A DNA stretch of 64,000 nt from Azospirillum sp051124815 (GCF_051124815.1 NZ_CP118485.1:1798001-1862000); one strand, 5' to 3'. Shown: positions 53,098 to 62,120, numbered from the stretch's first letter. Numbers and translations are program-made. Notes: a model not told the origin generated them from the letters alone.

Positions 53098-54789
53098 TCA
53101 GCCGCGGCCGGCGATCAGGCTGTCAGCCGCCGCGCGGGCTTCTGCGGTGACGGTGGCGCCGGACAGCATGCGGGCGATCTCCTCGCGCCGCTCGTCGCCG
53201 TCCAGTTCGGCGACGCCGGTGGTGACCTGCTCGCCCTTCTGCGACTTCTGCACCTTCAGGTGAACGGCGCCGCGCGCCGCGACCTGCGGGCTGTGGGTGA
53301 CGACCAGCACCTGCAGGCCATGGCCCAGCGTTTCCAGCCGCTCGCCCACCGCCGCGGCGACGGCGCCGCCGATGCCGGTATCCACCTCGTCGAACACCAG
53401 CGTGCCGACGGTGGAGGTTTGGGCAAGCACCACCTTCAGCGCAAGCATGAAGCGCGCCAACTCACCGCCAGAGGCGATCTTGTTCAAGGCACCCGGCGGC
53501 GAACCGGGGTTGGTGGCGACCTGGAAGGCGACGCGGTCGATACCGGACGCGTTCCATTCCGACTCGTCGAGCGGTTCGACCAGCGTGCGGAACTTGGCCT
53601 TCTCCATCTTCAGCGGCGCCAGTTCGCCGGCGACCGCCACATCCAGACGGCCGGCGGCCTCGCGGCGGGCGGCGCTCAGCGCCTCGGCGGCCTTGTGGAA
53701 GGCGGTGCGGGCCTGTTCGGCCTCCTTCGCCAGCTTGGCCAGCAAGTCGCCCTGATCCTCGATCAGCAGCAGCCGGCCGGCCATTTCCTCGCGAAGGGGG
53801 GCCAGCGCATCGACATCGACGCCATGCTTGCGGGCGGCGGCGCGGAGCGCGAACAGCCGCTCCTCCAGCTTCTCCAGCGCACGCGGGTCCATATCGACTC
53901 CGCTGGAGGCGGACTGCAACGCGGCGATGGCCTCCCCCGCCTCGGTCGCGGCGCGGTCGAGCGCGGCGATGACCGGGTCCAGGGTGCCGCCGGCCTTGTC
54001 GGCGATGCGGCTCAGGGTGCGGATGGCCGAGGACAGGGCGCGCTCGACGCCACGGTCGCCCGACAGTTCCGCATAGGCGGCGTTCATGCCGTCGACCAGC
54101 TTTTCCCGGTGCATCAGCACCGCGCGGGTCTCCGACAGCTCCTCCTCCTCGCCAGCCTTGGGCGCGAGCGCATCCAGTTCGGCCACGGCGTGGCGGAGAT
54201 ATTCCTCTTCGGAGCGGGCGCGGGCGATGTCGGCGGCGGCGGAATGGCGCGCATCCTCGACCTGCCTCCAGGCGCGGTGCGAGGCGGCAACCTGCGCCGC
54301 CTGCGCCGACAGTCCGGCATAGGCGTCCAGCACGCTGCGGTGGGTCTGCGGGTTCAGCAGGCCGTGAGTGTCGAACTGCCCATGCACCTCGACCAGCTCG
54401 GCGCCCAGCGTCTTCAGCAGACCGACGCCGACCGGCTGGTCGTTCACCCAGGCGCGGCTGCGCCCGTCGGTGTTGACGGTGCGGCGGATCACCAGCGTGC
54501 CGTAACCGGAGGCGGAGTCGCCGGAATCGGCGTCGAGCCCCTGTTCCTTCAGGATGGCGAAGGCCGGGTGGTCACCCGACAGCTCGAACTCCGCGGTGAC
54601 GGCGGCCTGCTCGGCGCCATGGCGCACCAGCCCCGAATCCGCACGCGCGCCGAGGGCCAGCCCCAGCGCGTCGAGCAGGATGGACTTGCCGGCGCCGGTC
54701 TCGCCGGTGAGGGCGCACAGGCCCTTGCGGAAGGACAGGCTCAGCCGCTCGATCAGGACGACGTCCCGGATCGTCAGCGACACGAGCAT
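53098..54789 (-). CDS. recN: DNA repair protein RecN
   Basis: 563 residues beginning 'MLVSLTIRDVVLIERLSLSF'. It has the SMC-like layout: Walker A 'GETGAGKSILLDALG', long coiled-coil arms (about 170-360), ABC signature 'IASGGELARFMLALK', Walker B 'LVFDEVDTGIGG' and 'LVVTHSPQVAARG'. RecN gathers double-strand break ends for recombination. The start at 54789 is set by homology; a longer frame upstream overlaps bamD. It starts eight bases after bamD, the alphaproteobacterial bamD-recN order. ligA, usually next, is not seen. Confidence 0.96.
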   Translation of the reverse strand: MLVSLTIRDVVLIERLSLSFRKGLCALTGETGAGKSILLDALGLALGARADSGLVRHGAEQAAVTAEFELSGDHPAFAILKEQGLDADSGDSASGYGTLVIRRTVNTDGRSRAWVNDQPVGVGLLKTLGAELVEVHGQFDTHGLLNPQTHRSVLDAYAGLSAQAAQVAASHRAWRQVEDARHSAAADIARARSEEEYLRHAVAELDALAPKAGEEEELSETRAVLMHREKLVDGMNAAYAELSGDRGVERALSSAIRTLSRIADKAGGTLDPVIAALDRAATEAGEAIAALQSASSGVDMDPRALEKLEERLFALRAAARKHGVDVDALAPLREEMAGRLLLIEDQGDLLAKLAKEAEQARTAFHKAAEALSAARREAAGRLDVAVAGELAPLKMEKAKFRTLVEPLDESEWNASGIDRVAFQVATNPGSPPGALNKIASGGELARFMLALKVVLAQTSTVGTLVFDEVDTGIGGAVAAAVGERLETLGHGLQVLVVTHSPQVAARGAVHLKVQKSQKGEQVTTGVAELDGDERREEIARMLSGATVTAEARAAADSLIAGRG

Positions 54790-54797
54790 GGAGCGTC

Positions 54798-55613
54798 CTA
54801 GAACAGGGAGTTCCAGGCTCGATTGAGCCACGACTTCTCGTTTCGCTCGGGACGCAGATTGGCGTCCACCAGCAGTGCGTAGCTGTCCGTGTACCATTCG
54901 CTGCCGGGGAAGTTGTGGCCGAGCACGGCCGCGGCGGCCTTCGCCTCGTCGGTCACGCCCAGCGCCAGATAGCACTCCACCAGGCGGTGCAGCGCCTCAG
55001 GCACATGGGACGTGGTCTGGTAATTTTCAACGACGGTGCGGAACCGGTTGATCGCGGCGGTATACTGATGCTGACGCAGGTAGAAGCGCCCGACCTCCAT
55101 CTCCTTACCGGCAAGATGGTCGTTGGTCAGGTCGATCTTCAGCTTCGCGTCGCGGGCGTATTTGCTTTCGGGGAAGCGGCGGACCACCTCCTGCAGGGCG
55201 TCGAGCGCCTGACGCGTCATCTTCTGATCGCGGCGCACGTCGGTGATCTGCTCGTAATAGCACAGCGCCCGCATGTAATAGGCATAGTCGACATCCGGGC
55301 TGCCCGGATGAAGCTGGATGAAGCGGTCGAGCGCCAGGATGGCGTCGTCGTACTTCAGATCCTGATAGTGGGCATAGGCGGCGAGAAGCTGCGCCTTGCT
55401 GGCCGAATCCGAATAGGGATGCTGGCGCTCCACCTCGTCGTAGAGCTTTGCGGCCTTCTTGAAGGCGTCCTCGCGCATCGCCGCGTCGGCTTCCGACAGA
55501 AGCTGGTCGGCCGGGCGTTCGACATACGCGTCCTCCTTGGTGGAGGAGCAGGCGGACAGGGCGGCGGACAGGAGGATGGCCGTCAGCGGCAGGCGGTACG
55601 GGCGAGGAAGCAT
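54798..55613 (-). CDS. bamD: Outer membrane assembly lipoprotein BamD
   Basis: 271 residues. The lipoprotein signal is 'MLPRPYRLPLTAILLSAALS' with the lipobox cysteine at about residue 22. The mature part consists of about five TPR repeats: 'LYDEVERQHPYSDSASKAQL', 'FIQLHPGSPDVDYAYYMRAL', 'EVVRRFPESKYARDAKLKI'. BamD is the essential lipoprotein of the BAM complex that inserts outer-membrane beta barrels. It is the first gene of bamD-recN. lpxC and the ftsZ cluster, often upstream in relatives, are not here. Confidence 0.95.
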   Translation of the reverse strand: MLPRPYRLPLTAILLSAALSACSSTKEDAYVERPADQLLSEADAAMREDAFKKAAKLYDEVERQHPYSDSASKAQLLAAYAHYQDLKYDDAILALDRFIQLHPGSPDVDYAYYMRALCYYEQITDVRRDQKMTRQALDALQEVVRRFPESKYARDAKLKIDLTNDHLAGKEMEVGRFYLRQHQYTAAINRFRTVVENYQTTSHVPEALHRLVECYLALGVTDEAKAAAAVLGHNFPGSEWYTDSYALLVDANLRPERNEKSWLNRAWNSLF

Positions 55614-55753
55614 CGTCGTCTTGGGCGCTTTCGAAGTTGCCCCTGTATAGCACGCCGGGGTAAGGGCGCCGCAAGCGGTAACGCGGGGGCGGGCAATATG
55701 ACCCTCCCCGCCTTCATGCGGATAACAGGCGGAAGATGGACGGGCGCGGCGCC

Positions 55754-56488
55754 TTACCCGAACAGCGCGTCGATGTCGGCCTGGCTGATGTTGCCGCTTT
55801 CGGGTGTGGCTTCGGCCGGGCCGTGCAGGTCCAGATCCTCGTCCTTCTTGGTGACGGACGGCGGCAGCGGCATCGCCTCGAACTCGCGCTTGTTCCACAG
55901 GCCCATCATGGCGTCGACCCGCTCTTCGATGAAGGACATGGCGCGGACGACCTTGGTGATGCGCTGACCGGTCAGATCCTGGAAGTTGCAGGCCTCGTAG
56001 ATGCGGACGATCACGTCGACCATGTCGTTGACGCGGTCGTTGTGATAGCCCTCCGGCAGGGAGGACTTCAGTTCCGACACAACCTCTTCCAGCTCTTCGG
56101 CGCAGGCCATGATGGTGTTGGTCGCGGCCTCCGTCGCGGCGACGACGGCGCTCAGTTCCTGGCTGGCCTGCTGGAACTTGTCGTCGCCGGCCAGCGGGTG
56201 ACGGATGGCCGCCATTTCCACCTTGGTCGCCTTGATCTTGCCGGATATGTCGGCGATCTCCACCTGGATCTGGTCGATCTGCGCCGCGTCCATGGTCAGG
56301 AAGCGGTCCAGCTTGGCGCCCAGATCGCCGATGGCGCGCAGCACCTCGGTGTTGTCGGCCTGGACGACCTGGGCGGGCACCGGAAGGGCCGCGGCCGCCG
56401 CGCCGTCCTCGATCAGGGACTGGAAGGGATGCCCGGATTTGCGGGCTTTCTGAAGCTCGGCCATGAAGGGCTTGGTCATCTGCTTCAT
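55754..56488 (-). CDS. cheZ: CheZ-family CheY-P phosphatase with one C-terminal CheY-binding-like motif
   Basis: 244 residues, predicted largely helical. The CheZ active-site motif is 'CNFQDLTGQRITKVV', with Asp171 and Gln175 in the positions of the catalytic pair of E. coli CheZ. After a linker the protein ends 'NISQADIDALFG' (235-244), which resembles the CheY-binding peptide at the FliM N-terminus and the CheZ C-terminus. It should speed CheY-P dephosphorylation. GGGA precedes the ATG at 56488; an ATG at 56479 is an alternative with GAGG in front. It follows the larger CheZ-like gene by 201 bases on the same strand. Confidence 0.88.
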   Translation of the reverse strand: MKQMTKPFMAELQKARKSGHPFQSLIEDGAAAAALPVPAQVVQADNTEVLRAIGDLGAKLDRFLTMDAAQIDQIQVEIADISGKIKATKVEMAAIRHPLAGDDKFQQASQELSAVVAATEAATNTIMACAEELEEVVSELKSSLPEGYHNDRVNDMVDVIVRIYEACNFQDLTGQRITKVVRAMSFIEERVDAMMGLWNKREFEAMPLPPSVTKKDEDLDLHGPAEATPESGNISQADIDALFG

Positions 56489-56689
56489 CCTCGGTCCCGC
56501 CTCTCGGAAACGGCCGCCAGTGGCCTGTGTGTGGTGGATGTCTGGTCGCGTGCGTCGGTTCTGCGCTTGGATCGGCTGACCGCACGCCATCCAGCCATCG
56601 GCGGGCGGAGGCGGTCAATCGGGAGAGAGCCTGAAAGCCGGTGTCGGAGTGCCCTTATTGGAATGCCGGTGTCGGAGCCGAACCGCCCC

Positions 56690-57793
56690 CTAACCGAACA
56701 GAGCGTCGATGGCCGCCTGATCCAGCGGCACCGGCGGCTCCGCTGCAGCGGGCGGCGGAGGCGGTGCGGCCGGCTTGGCGGCAGCCTTCGCCTTCGGTGC
56801 GGCGCCCGGCGGCTTCGGCACCGGCTTTTTCGCCGGAGCGGGTGCGGGCGTGTCGAACATGCTGTCGATGTCCGACTGGCTCGCCACCGCCGGAGCGGCG
56901 GCGGGAGCGGGCGAATCGAACAGGCTGTCGATGTCGGCCTGACTCGCCTGGACCGGAGCCGCAGCGGGGGCCGGAGCAGGGGCCGGACTGTCGAACATGC
57001 TGTCGATGTCGGCCTGGCTCGACTGGACCGGAGCGGGCGGAGGAGGCGGCGGCGGGGGCGGCGGGGCCGCGACCGGGGCCGGGCTGTCGAACATGCTGTC
57101 GACGTCGGCCTGACTGACGCCATGGCCGTCCAGTTGCGGACCGTTCAGCAGATGGGCGTCGGGACGGCTGTCCGTCTGCTCTTCCTTGACGATGATGCCG
57201 GCCAGCCCATCCTCGCCCCAGATGCTGATCATCGCCATGACGCGCTGCTCGATGTAGCGGAGCGCGTTGACGACCTTGCTGGTGCGCTGGCCGGTCAGGT
57301 CCTGGAAGGAACAGGCGGTGAAGATGTCGTTCACCTGGGTGTCGATCTCGCCGCACATCGCGGGATCGGCACCGCTGGACCGCAGTTTGCCCGCCAGATC
57401 CATCAGCCGCTCGGCGGCGTTCAGGATCTCGAAGGACGCGCGTTCGGTCGAGATGACGATGGCGTCCAGCTCGTTGGTGGCGGACAGGATCTTGTCGCCC
57501 GACCCGTCGGGGGGCCGCAGCGCCGCCACTTCCCGCCTCGCCTGTTCGATCGAGGCGGCCATTTCCATCAGCTCGCGGCGCAGGACGCCGACATGCTTGC
57601 CGGCCTCCACCGCCTCGTTCTGGCGGTTCCAGGAGTCGCGGAACTCCTGGAGCATGGCGCGCACTTCCTCCGTCGCGGCCCCGAGGGACCGCCGGTGGAG
57701 CCGCCGCAGGAACGCCCTGCCCTTCGCCGATCGGGCGATGGCGTCCTCGATCTGCTCGAACTCCTCATCGGACAGCTGCGGAAGCTGCTCCAA
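56690..57793 (-). CDS. cheZ: CheZ-like protein with five tandem CheY-binding-like motifs
   Basis: 367 residues. Residues 1-200 form the helical CheZ domain with 'CSFQDLTGQRTSKVV' (Asp165, Gln169). Residues 205-367 are a Pro/Ala-rich tail holding five copies of a nine-residue motif: SQADVDSMF (227-235), SQADIDSMF (259-267), SQADIDSLF (284-292), SQSDIDSMF (305-313) and DQAAIDALF (358-366). The first four are followed by D-S/T-P-A-P. Linkers include a run of ten or more prolines and a Lys/Ala/Pro stretch. The motif resembles the FliM N-terminal peptide and the CheZ C-terminus, both of which bind CheY-P. One molecule could hold several CheY. It lies between cheY and the second cheZ. Confidence 0.88.
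   Translation of the reverse strand: MEQLPQLSDEEFEQIEDAIARSAKGRAFLRRLHRRSLGAATEEVRAMLQEFRDSWNRQNEAVEAGKHVGVLRRELMEMAASIEQARREVAALRPPDGSGDKILSATNELDAIVISTERASFEILNAAERLMDLAGKLRSSGADPAMCGEIDTQVNDIFTACSFQDLTGQRTSKVVNALRYIEQRVMAMISIWGEDGLAGIIVKEEQTDSRPDAHLLNGPQLDGHGVSQADVDSMFDSPAPVAAPPPPPPPPPPAPVQSSQADIDSMFDSPAPAPAPAAAPVQASQADIDSLFDSPAPAAAPAVASQSDIDSMFDTPAPAPAKKPVPKPPGAAPKAKAAAKPAAPPPPPAAAEPPVPLDQAAIDALFG
56696..57115 (-). repeat. Region encoding five SQADIDxxF motifs
   Basis: The DNA of this tail encodes motifs at spacings of 32, 25, 21 and 53 residues. The first four units share the block SQ-x-D-x-D-S-x-F-D-S/T-P-A-P at the DNA level as well, which points to tandem duplication. The fifth has diverged and forms the protein end. 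Confidence 0.85.
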
Positions 57794-57907
57794 ACCGGTC
57801 CACTCCCCAAACTGGATTCGCCAGCCGCCCTACGGACCGGGCACCGAACGGCAGGTGCCGCCGTCCGCCCGGACCGAACAGTCAGTCGCGATCGCGAAAA
57901 CCGAGGA

Positions 57908-58273
57908 TCAGCCGCCGATGACGGCCTGGATCTTCTGCTTCAGCGTGTCGGCGTTGAAGGGCTTGACGATGTAGTTGTTCACGCCGGCCTGCTTGGCGGC
58001 GATCACGTTCTCGGTCTTGCTCTCGGCGGTGACCATGATGAAGGGCGTCGCCGCCAGCTTCGCGTCCGCGCGGATTTCCTTCAGCAGCTGCAGACCGGTC
58101 ATCGGCTCCATGTTCCAGTCGGAGATGATGAGGCCGAACTTGCTCTCACGCAGCTTCGCCAGCGCCGACACGCCGTCGCCGGCCTCGTCGATGTCGGTGT
58201 AGCCGATCTGGGTCAACAGGTTCCGCACGATGCGCCGCATGGTGGCGTAATCATCGACGACGAGGATCTTCAT
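57908..58273 (-). CDS. cheY: Chemotaxis response regulator CheY
   Basis: 121 residues, a lone receiver beginning 'MKILVVDDYATMRRIVRNLL'. Phospho-acceptor Asp52 ('ISDWNMEPMTG'), switch Thr82, Tyr101 and Lys104 have the same spacing as Asp57, Thr87, Tyr106 and Lys109 of E. coli CheY. It should bind the flagellar switch when phosphorylated. It precedes the two cheZ-like genes on the same strand, with a 114-base gap to the first. No cheA, cheW or fliM is in the window. Confidence 0.95.
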   Translation of the reverse strand: MKILVVDDYATMRRIVRNLLTQIGYTDIDEAGDGVSALAKLRESKFGLIISDWNMEPMTGLQLLKEIRADAKLAATPFIMVTAESKTENVIAAKQAGVNNYIVKPFNADTLKQKIQAVIGG

Positions 58274-58518
58274 CTAGACGTCTCCGCAATAATCCGTTGC
58301 CGGTGTCTGACCGGCCGTTACGCCCACCCGGCGCGGGGGCTGCGCCGTAATCCGGGAAGTGATGCCGACTGTAGTGCCCTAACTGCCGCCAAAAGTCATC
58401 CCCTTGGGTCACACTGCAGCAGGCTGGTAAAGAACGTGTTACCACGGACGGCAACATCTTGCGGAATCAGGGCCGCCCCCAGCTCGCGGCCATGATTTGA
58501 TACAGCCGTCCGCCCCCG

Positions 58519-60570
58519 TCACAGGGGGGCGGTCGCCTGCTCCAGCCAGCGGCGGGCCGCCTCGTCCAGCAACGGCGACAGCGACTCGCGCACCCGCGCA
58601 TGATAGGCGTCGACCCAGGCGGTCTCCGCGTCCGTCAGAAGCGCCCGCTCGATCGCCGACCGGTCGATCGGCACCAGGGTCAGCGGCTCGAACTCCAACA
58701 TCGGGCGTTCTGCGCCGGCAAGCTTGCCTTCCGACTCCACCGGCCGGACGACGATCAGGTTCTCGATGCGGATGCCATAGGCGCCGGTCTTGTAATAGCC
58801 GGGCTCGTTGGACAGGATCATGCCCGGCTGCAAGGCCACGGTGTTGCCGACCTTCGACACCCGCTGCGGCCCCTCATGCACCGACAGGAAGCTGCCGACA
58901 CCATGGCCGGTGCCATGGTCATAGTCCAGCCCCGCCTGCCACAGCGGCAGCCGGGCCAGAACGTCCAGTTGCGAGCCCGTCGTGCCCTGCGGGAAGCGGA
59001 CGGTTGACAGGGCGATGTGGCCCTTCAGCACGCGGGTGAAGCGGTCGCGCATCTCCGCCGCCGTCGCCGGGTCCAACGCGCCGACCGCCAGCGTGCGGGT
59101 GACGTCGGTGGTGCCGTCCAGATACTGCGCGCCGCTGTCCAGCAGGAACAGGCTGCCCGGCTCCAGCCGGCGGTCGGTCTCCGGTGTGACGCGGTAATGG
59201 ACGATGGCGCCGTTCGGCCCGGCCCCGGCGATGGTGTCGAAGCTGACGCCGCGGAACCGCTCATTCTCCCGGCGGCAGGCCAGCAGCCGCTCCACCACCG
59301 CCAGTTCGGTGAGGTTGCCCCTCGGCGCCTCTTCGGAGAACCAGTGCAGGAAGCGGACGAGCGCGGCGCCGTCGCGGACATGGGCGGCGCGGGTTCCGGC
59401 CAGTTCCGCCGCGTTCTTGCAGGACTTCGGCAGGGCACAGGGGTCGCCGTCGCGTTCCACCCTCGCACCGGCCAGATGAAGACGGTCGACGATCCAGGCC
59501 GACGTGCAGGACGGGTCGGCCAGCACGCGGGCCGAACCACGGGCGACGGCGTCCAGCGCCGGCCCGAATTCCTCCACCGGCCGCACCCGCACCCGATTGC
59601 CGAGGTGGGCACGGGTCTGCGGCGCCAGCTTGCGCGGGTCGAGGAACAGCTCCACCGACGCATCGGCGGACAGGATGGCGAAGGACAGCGGCAGCGGCGT
59701 GCAGGGCACGTCTGCACCGCGGATGTTCAGCAGCCACGCGATGCTGTCCGGCTGGGTCAGCACGGCGGCGGCGATGCCCTTCTGCCCCAGTTCGTCGGCG
59801 ATGCGGGCTCGCTTGTCGGCGGAGCTTTCGCCGGCGAAGGCGTCGTCCTGCGGCACCACGGGGGTCAGCGGGGCCGGCGGCTGGCCGTGCCACACCGAAT
59901 CGAGCGGATTGTCCTCGCACGCCACCAGCAGGATGCCGGCGCGTTCCAGCGCGGCGCGGGTCTTCTCCACCCAGCCGATGGTGTGCAGCCAGGGATCGAA
60001 GCCGAAGCGCCCGCCGTCAGGCAGGGCGGCGACGATCCAGTCGGTCAGCGGATCCTCGACCAGATGCCTGTACTCGTACAGGTCGCCCGGCACCTCGCCG
60101 CGGACCTGGAGGGTATAACGGCCATCGACGAAGATCGCGGCGCGGTCGGCGGCGACCACCGCATTCCCGGCCGACCCGGTGAAGCCGGTCAGCCAGCCCA
60201 GCCGCTGGGCGCGCGGCGGCACATACTCGCCCTGATGCTCGTCGCCGCGCGGGATGATGAAGCCGTCGAGGTCGCGACGCTTCAGCGCGGCGCGCAAATC
60301 GGCCAGACGCTGGGCGGGGCCGGGCTTGACCGACGGCGCCTCGGCAGCCAGCAGGGCTTTCAGCGCCTGGAGCTGTTCGGTCAGGGCCGGCGGAAGATTT
60401 TCCCCAACCAGCACCGTCCAGGCGGCGGGCTCCTCCCCCTCCGGCGCCGCCAGCACGCCGGCCAGCAGCGCGCGGACATCGGCGGGAGACCGGCCGGTCC
60501 CGGCCTCGGTCAACAGGGTCGCAAGGGCGTCGTCGCCACGATAGGCAGCGGAGGGAAGCGCGCTGGGCAC
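58519..60570 (-). CDS. Xaa-Pro aminopeptidase (M24B)
   Basis: 683 residues from a GTG at 60570, which has GAGG and CAGG in front of it. Two creatinase-like N-terminal domains precede the pita-bread catalytic domain. The metal ligands are Asp in 'LLDSGAQYLDGTTDVTRT' (two), His in 'GTGHGVGSFLSVHEGP', Glu in 'LSNEPGYY' and Glu in 'GIRIENL'. It removes N-terminal residues before proline. About 75 extra residues at the start, including 'GRSPADVRALLAGVL', precede the usual first domain. A longer frame to 60636 begins with atypical sequence. It follows the TerB-like gene by 120 bases. Confidence 0.93.
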   Translation of the reverse strand: MPSALPSAAYRGDDALATLLTEAGTGRSPADVRALLAGVLAAPEGEEPAAWTVLVGENLPPALTEQLQALKALLAAEAPSVKPGPAQRLADLRAALKRRDLDGFIIPRGDEHQGEYVPPRAQRLGWLTGFTGSAGNAVVAADRAAIFVDGRYTLQVRGEVPGDLYEYRHLVEDPLTDWIVAALPDGGRFGFDPWLHTIGWVEKTRAALERAGILLVACEDNPLDSVWHGQPPAPLTPVVPQDDAFAGESSADKRARIADELGQKGIAAAVLTQPDSIAWLLNIRGADVPCTPLPLSFAILSADASVELFLDPRKLAPQTRAHLGNRVRVRPVEEFGPALDAVARGSARVLADPSCTSAWIVDRLHLAGARVERDGDPCALPKSCKNAAELAGTRAAHVRDGAALVRFLHWFSEEAPRGNLTELAVVERLLACRRENERFRGVSFDTIAGAGPNGAIVHYRVTPETDRRLEPGSLFLLDSGAQYLDGTTDVTRTLAVGALDPATAAEMRDRFTRVLKGHIALSTVRFPQGTTGSQLDVLARLPLWQAGLDYDHGTGHGVGSFLSVHEGPQRVSKVGNTVALQPGMILSNEPGYYKTGAYGIRIENLIVVRPVESEGKLAGAERPMLEFEPLTLVPIDRSAIERALLTDAETAWVDAYHARVRESLSPLLDEAARRWLEQATAPL

Positions 60571-60690
60571 GGAACCTGTTCCTCGGAAGAGTGAATCCTG
60601 TGGACACAGGCTAGGCACCCCGCAGGCGCTGCGCAAGCGGCGGGGCGGCGGCTATGCCGGTTGGGAGGGGCACAGGCCGCCGCAGTCGAG

Positions 60691-61164
60691 TTAGACCGGA
60701 AGCCCCGCATCGTCCGGCAGCCCCAACCGCGCCAGAACGCGCTTGCGGGCCTCGCCGCGTTCCACATCGGAGATGTGCAGCAACCCGCCGATCCGCCGCA
60801 GCAGGCTCGATTCCAGATCGTTCAGCACGCCGTCGGCGTAGGCGACCTCCCACAGCATCTCGATGATCCAGATGCGGTGGCCGGGCGGGCAGCGGTCCAT
60901 GATGACGCTGACGTAGCGAAGATAGGGCGAGACGTCCTCGGTGTCGAAAACGGCGGCGGACAGCAGGTCCTGCGCCTCTTCCTCGCTCAGTTTGAACTGA
61001 CGGCGGACAACCGAAAGGATACGGTCGCGCTCCGCTTCGGAAATGGTGTCGTCGGTGCGCGCGGCCTCGACCATCAAGGCGGCGGCGGCGGCCTGCAGGG
61101 CGTCCTCGCCCGGCTCGACGCCGTCGTGCTCGCCCGTGAACAAGGACCGGATGCGGTTCAGCAT
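60691..61164 (-). CDS. TerB-like (tellurite resistance B) domain protein
   Basis: 157 residues. The helical TerB fold shows 'AAALMVEAARTDDTISEAER', 'RQFKLSEEEAQDLL' and 'EVAYADGVLNDLESSLLRRI', with the acidic residues that bind metal in the family ('ARTDD', 'AYADG'). The DUF-like versions in alphaproteobacteria are single genes without tellurite operons, so the function is unknown. GGGGAG lies five bases before the ATG at 61164. It follows prmA by 65 bases. Confidence 0.85.
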   Translation of the reverse strand: MLNRIRSLFTGEHDGVEPGEDALQAAAAALMVEAARTDDTISEAERDRILSVVRRQFKLSEEEAQDLLSAAVFDTEDVSPYLRYVSVIMDRCPPGHRIWIIEMLWEVAYADGVLNDLESSLLRRIGGLLHISDVERGEARKRVLARLGLPDDAGLPV

Positions 61165-61229
61165 GGTGGCTCCCCAGGAACGTGTCGGAACATCGTCCCT
61201 GGAGGAAGTCGCGTCGCCGCCCTTAGGTT

Positions 61230-62120
61230 TCAACGCTTAACCACAAGAGTGGTCCATTCCCCGACCGGGATGCGCGCCACCAGCCGCAGACCCTGGTTGC
61301 GGTGGGCCTGGATGACGTGGCGCTCCTGCCGGTTCAGCAGGCCGGCCAGCACGGCATAGCCGCCCTTCTTCAGATGGCGGCGCAGCTGCGGCGCCATGCG
61401 AGACAGCGGACGGGCCAGAATGTTGGCGGTGATGAGCGTGTAGGGCTTGTGCCGCCCGACGATCGGGGTGTGGTAGCCGTCGCCGCCCTGGGCGCGGATC
61501 ATGCGCTTCTGCCCATTCAGCGCCGCGTTGATGACGGTGACGCGCACGGCCTCCGGGTCGATGTCGACGGCGGTGACCGGCACGCGCCAGCGCTTGGCCA
61601 CCGCCAGCGCCAGAATGCCGGAGCCGCAGCCCATGTCGAGCGCGCCGCGCCGGCCGCCGCGCGGCAGCTTCAGATGACGCGACAGCCGGTCGAGCGCCTG
61701 GAGGCAGCCGTTGGTCGAGCCATGCTCCCCTGTGCCGAAGGCGGTGGCGGCGTCGACCAGCAGCGGGATGCTGCCGGCCGGCACGATTCCCTCATGGTGG
61801 GAGCCGTGGACGAAGAAGCGCCCGGCGCGAATCGGCGGGAAGCCCTGGTAGCTGTGCGACACCCAGTCGATCGGCGGCAGGTTCTCGACCGCCAGCCTCG
61901 GCTCCTCGATCCCCAGCGCCTTGGCCAGCACGGCGACGCGGGATTGCAGCCGCGCCTCGTCCGGGGCGCCGTACAGCGTCGCCTCGACCAGCCAGTTGCC
62001 GCCCTCCTCCAGTTCGAAGGTCGACACCGCATCGGCATGGTCCCCCACCGCCTCGGCAAAGGCGGGCGCATGGGCTTCGGGAACGACCAGCGCGATGCGC
62101 CAGAGCGGGGTTTGCGACAT
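61230..62120 (-). CDS. prmA: Ribosomal protein L11 methyltransferase
   Basis: 296 residues beginning 'MSQTPLWRIALVVPEAHAPA'. The N-terminal substrate-recognition domain is short. The catalytic part has 'AFGTGEHGSTNGCLQALD', 'ALDMGCGSGILALAVAKRW', 'VTAVDIDPEAVRVT' and 'ITANILARPL', the PrmA forms of the AdoMet motifs. It trimethylates L11. The start at 62120 is chosen by homology; the 18 upstream residues in frame are arginine-rich. The neighbouring TerB-like and Xaa-Pro aminopeptidase genes follow on the same strand. Confidence 0.93.
   Translation of the reverse strand: MSQTPLWRIALVVPEAHAPAFAEAVGDHADAVSTFELEEGGNWLVEATLYGAPDEARLQSRVAVLAKALGIEEPRLAVENLPPIDWVSHSYQGFPPIRAGRFFVHGSHHEGIVPAGSIPLLVDAATAFGTGEHGSTNGCLQALDRLSRHLKLPRGGRRGALDMGCGSGILALAVAKRWRVPVTAVDIDPEAVRVTVINAALNGQKRMIRAQGGDGYHTPIVGRHKPYTLITANILARPLSRMAPQLRRHLKKGGYAVLAGLLNRQERHVIQAHRNQGLRLVARIPVGEWTTLVVKR

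Noticed and set aside
55736..58495. A 919-codon open frame antisense to both cheZ genes and cheY
   Set aside because: It is the complement of the repetitive CheZ tail and of the cheY gene; the minus-strand genes have motifs and normal lengths.
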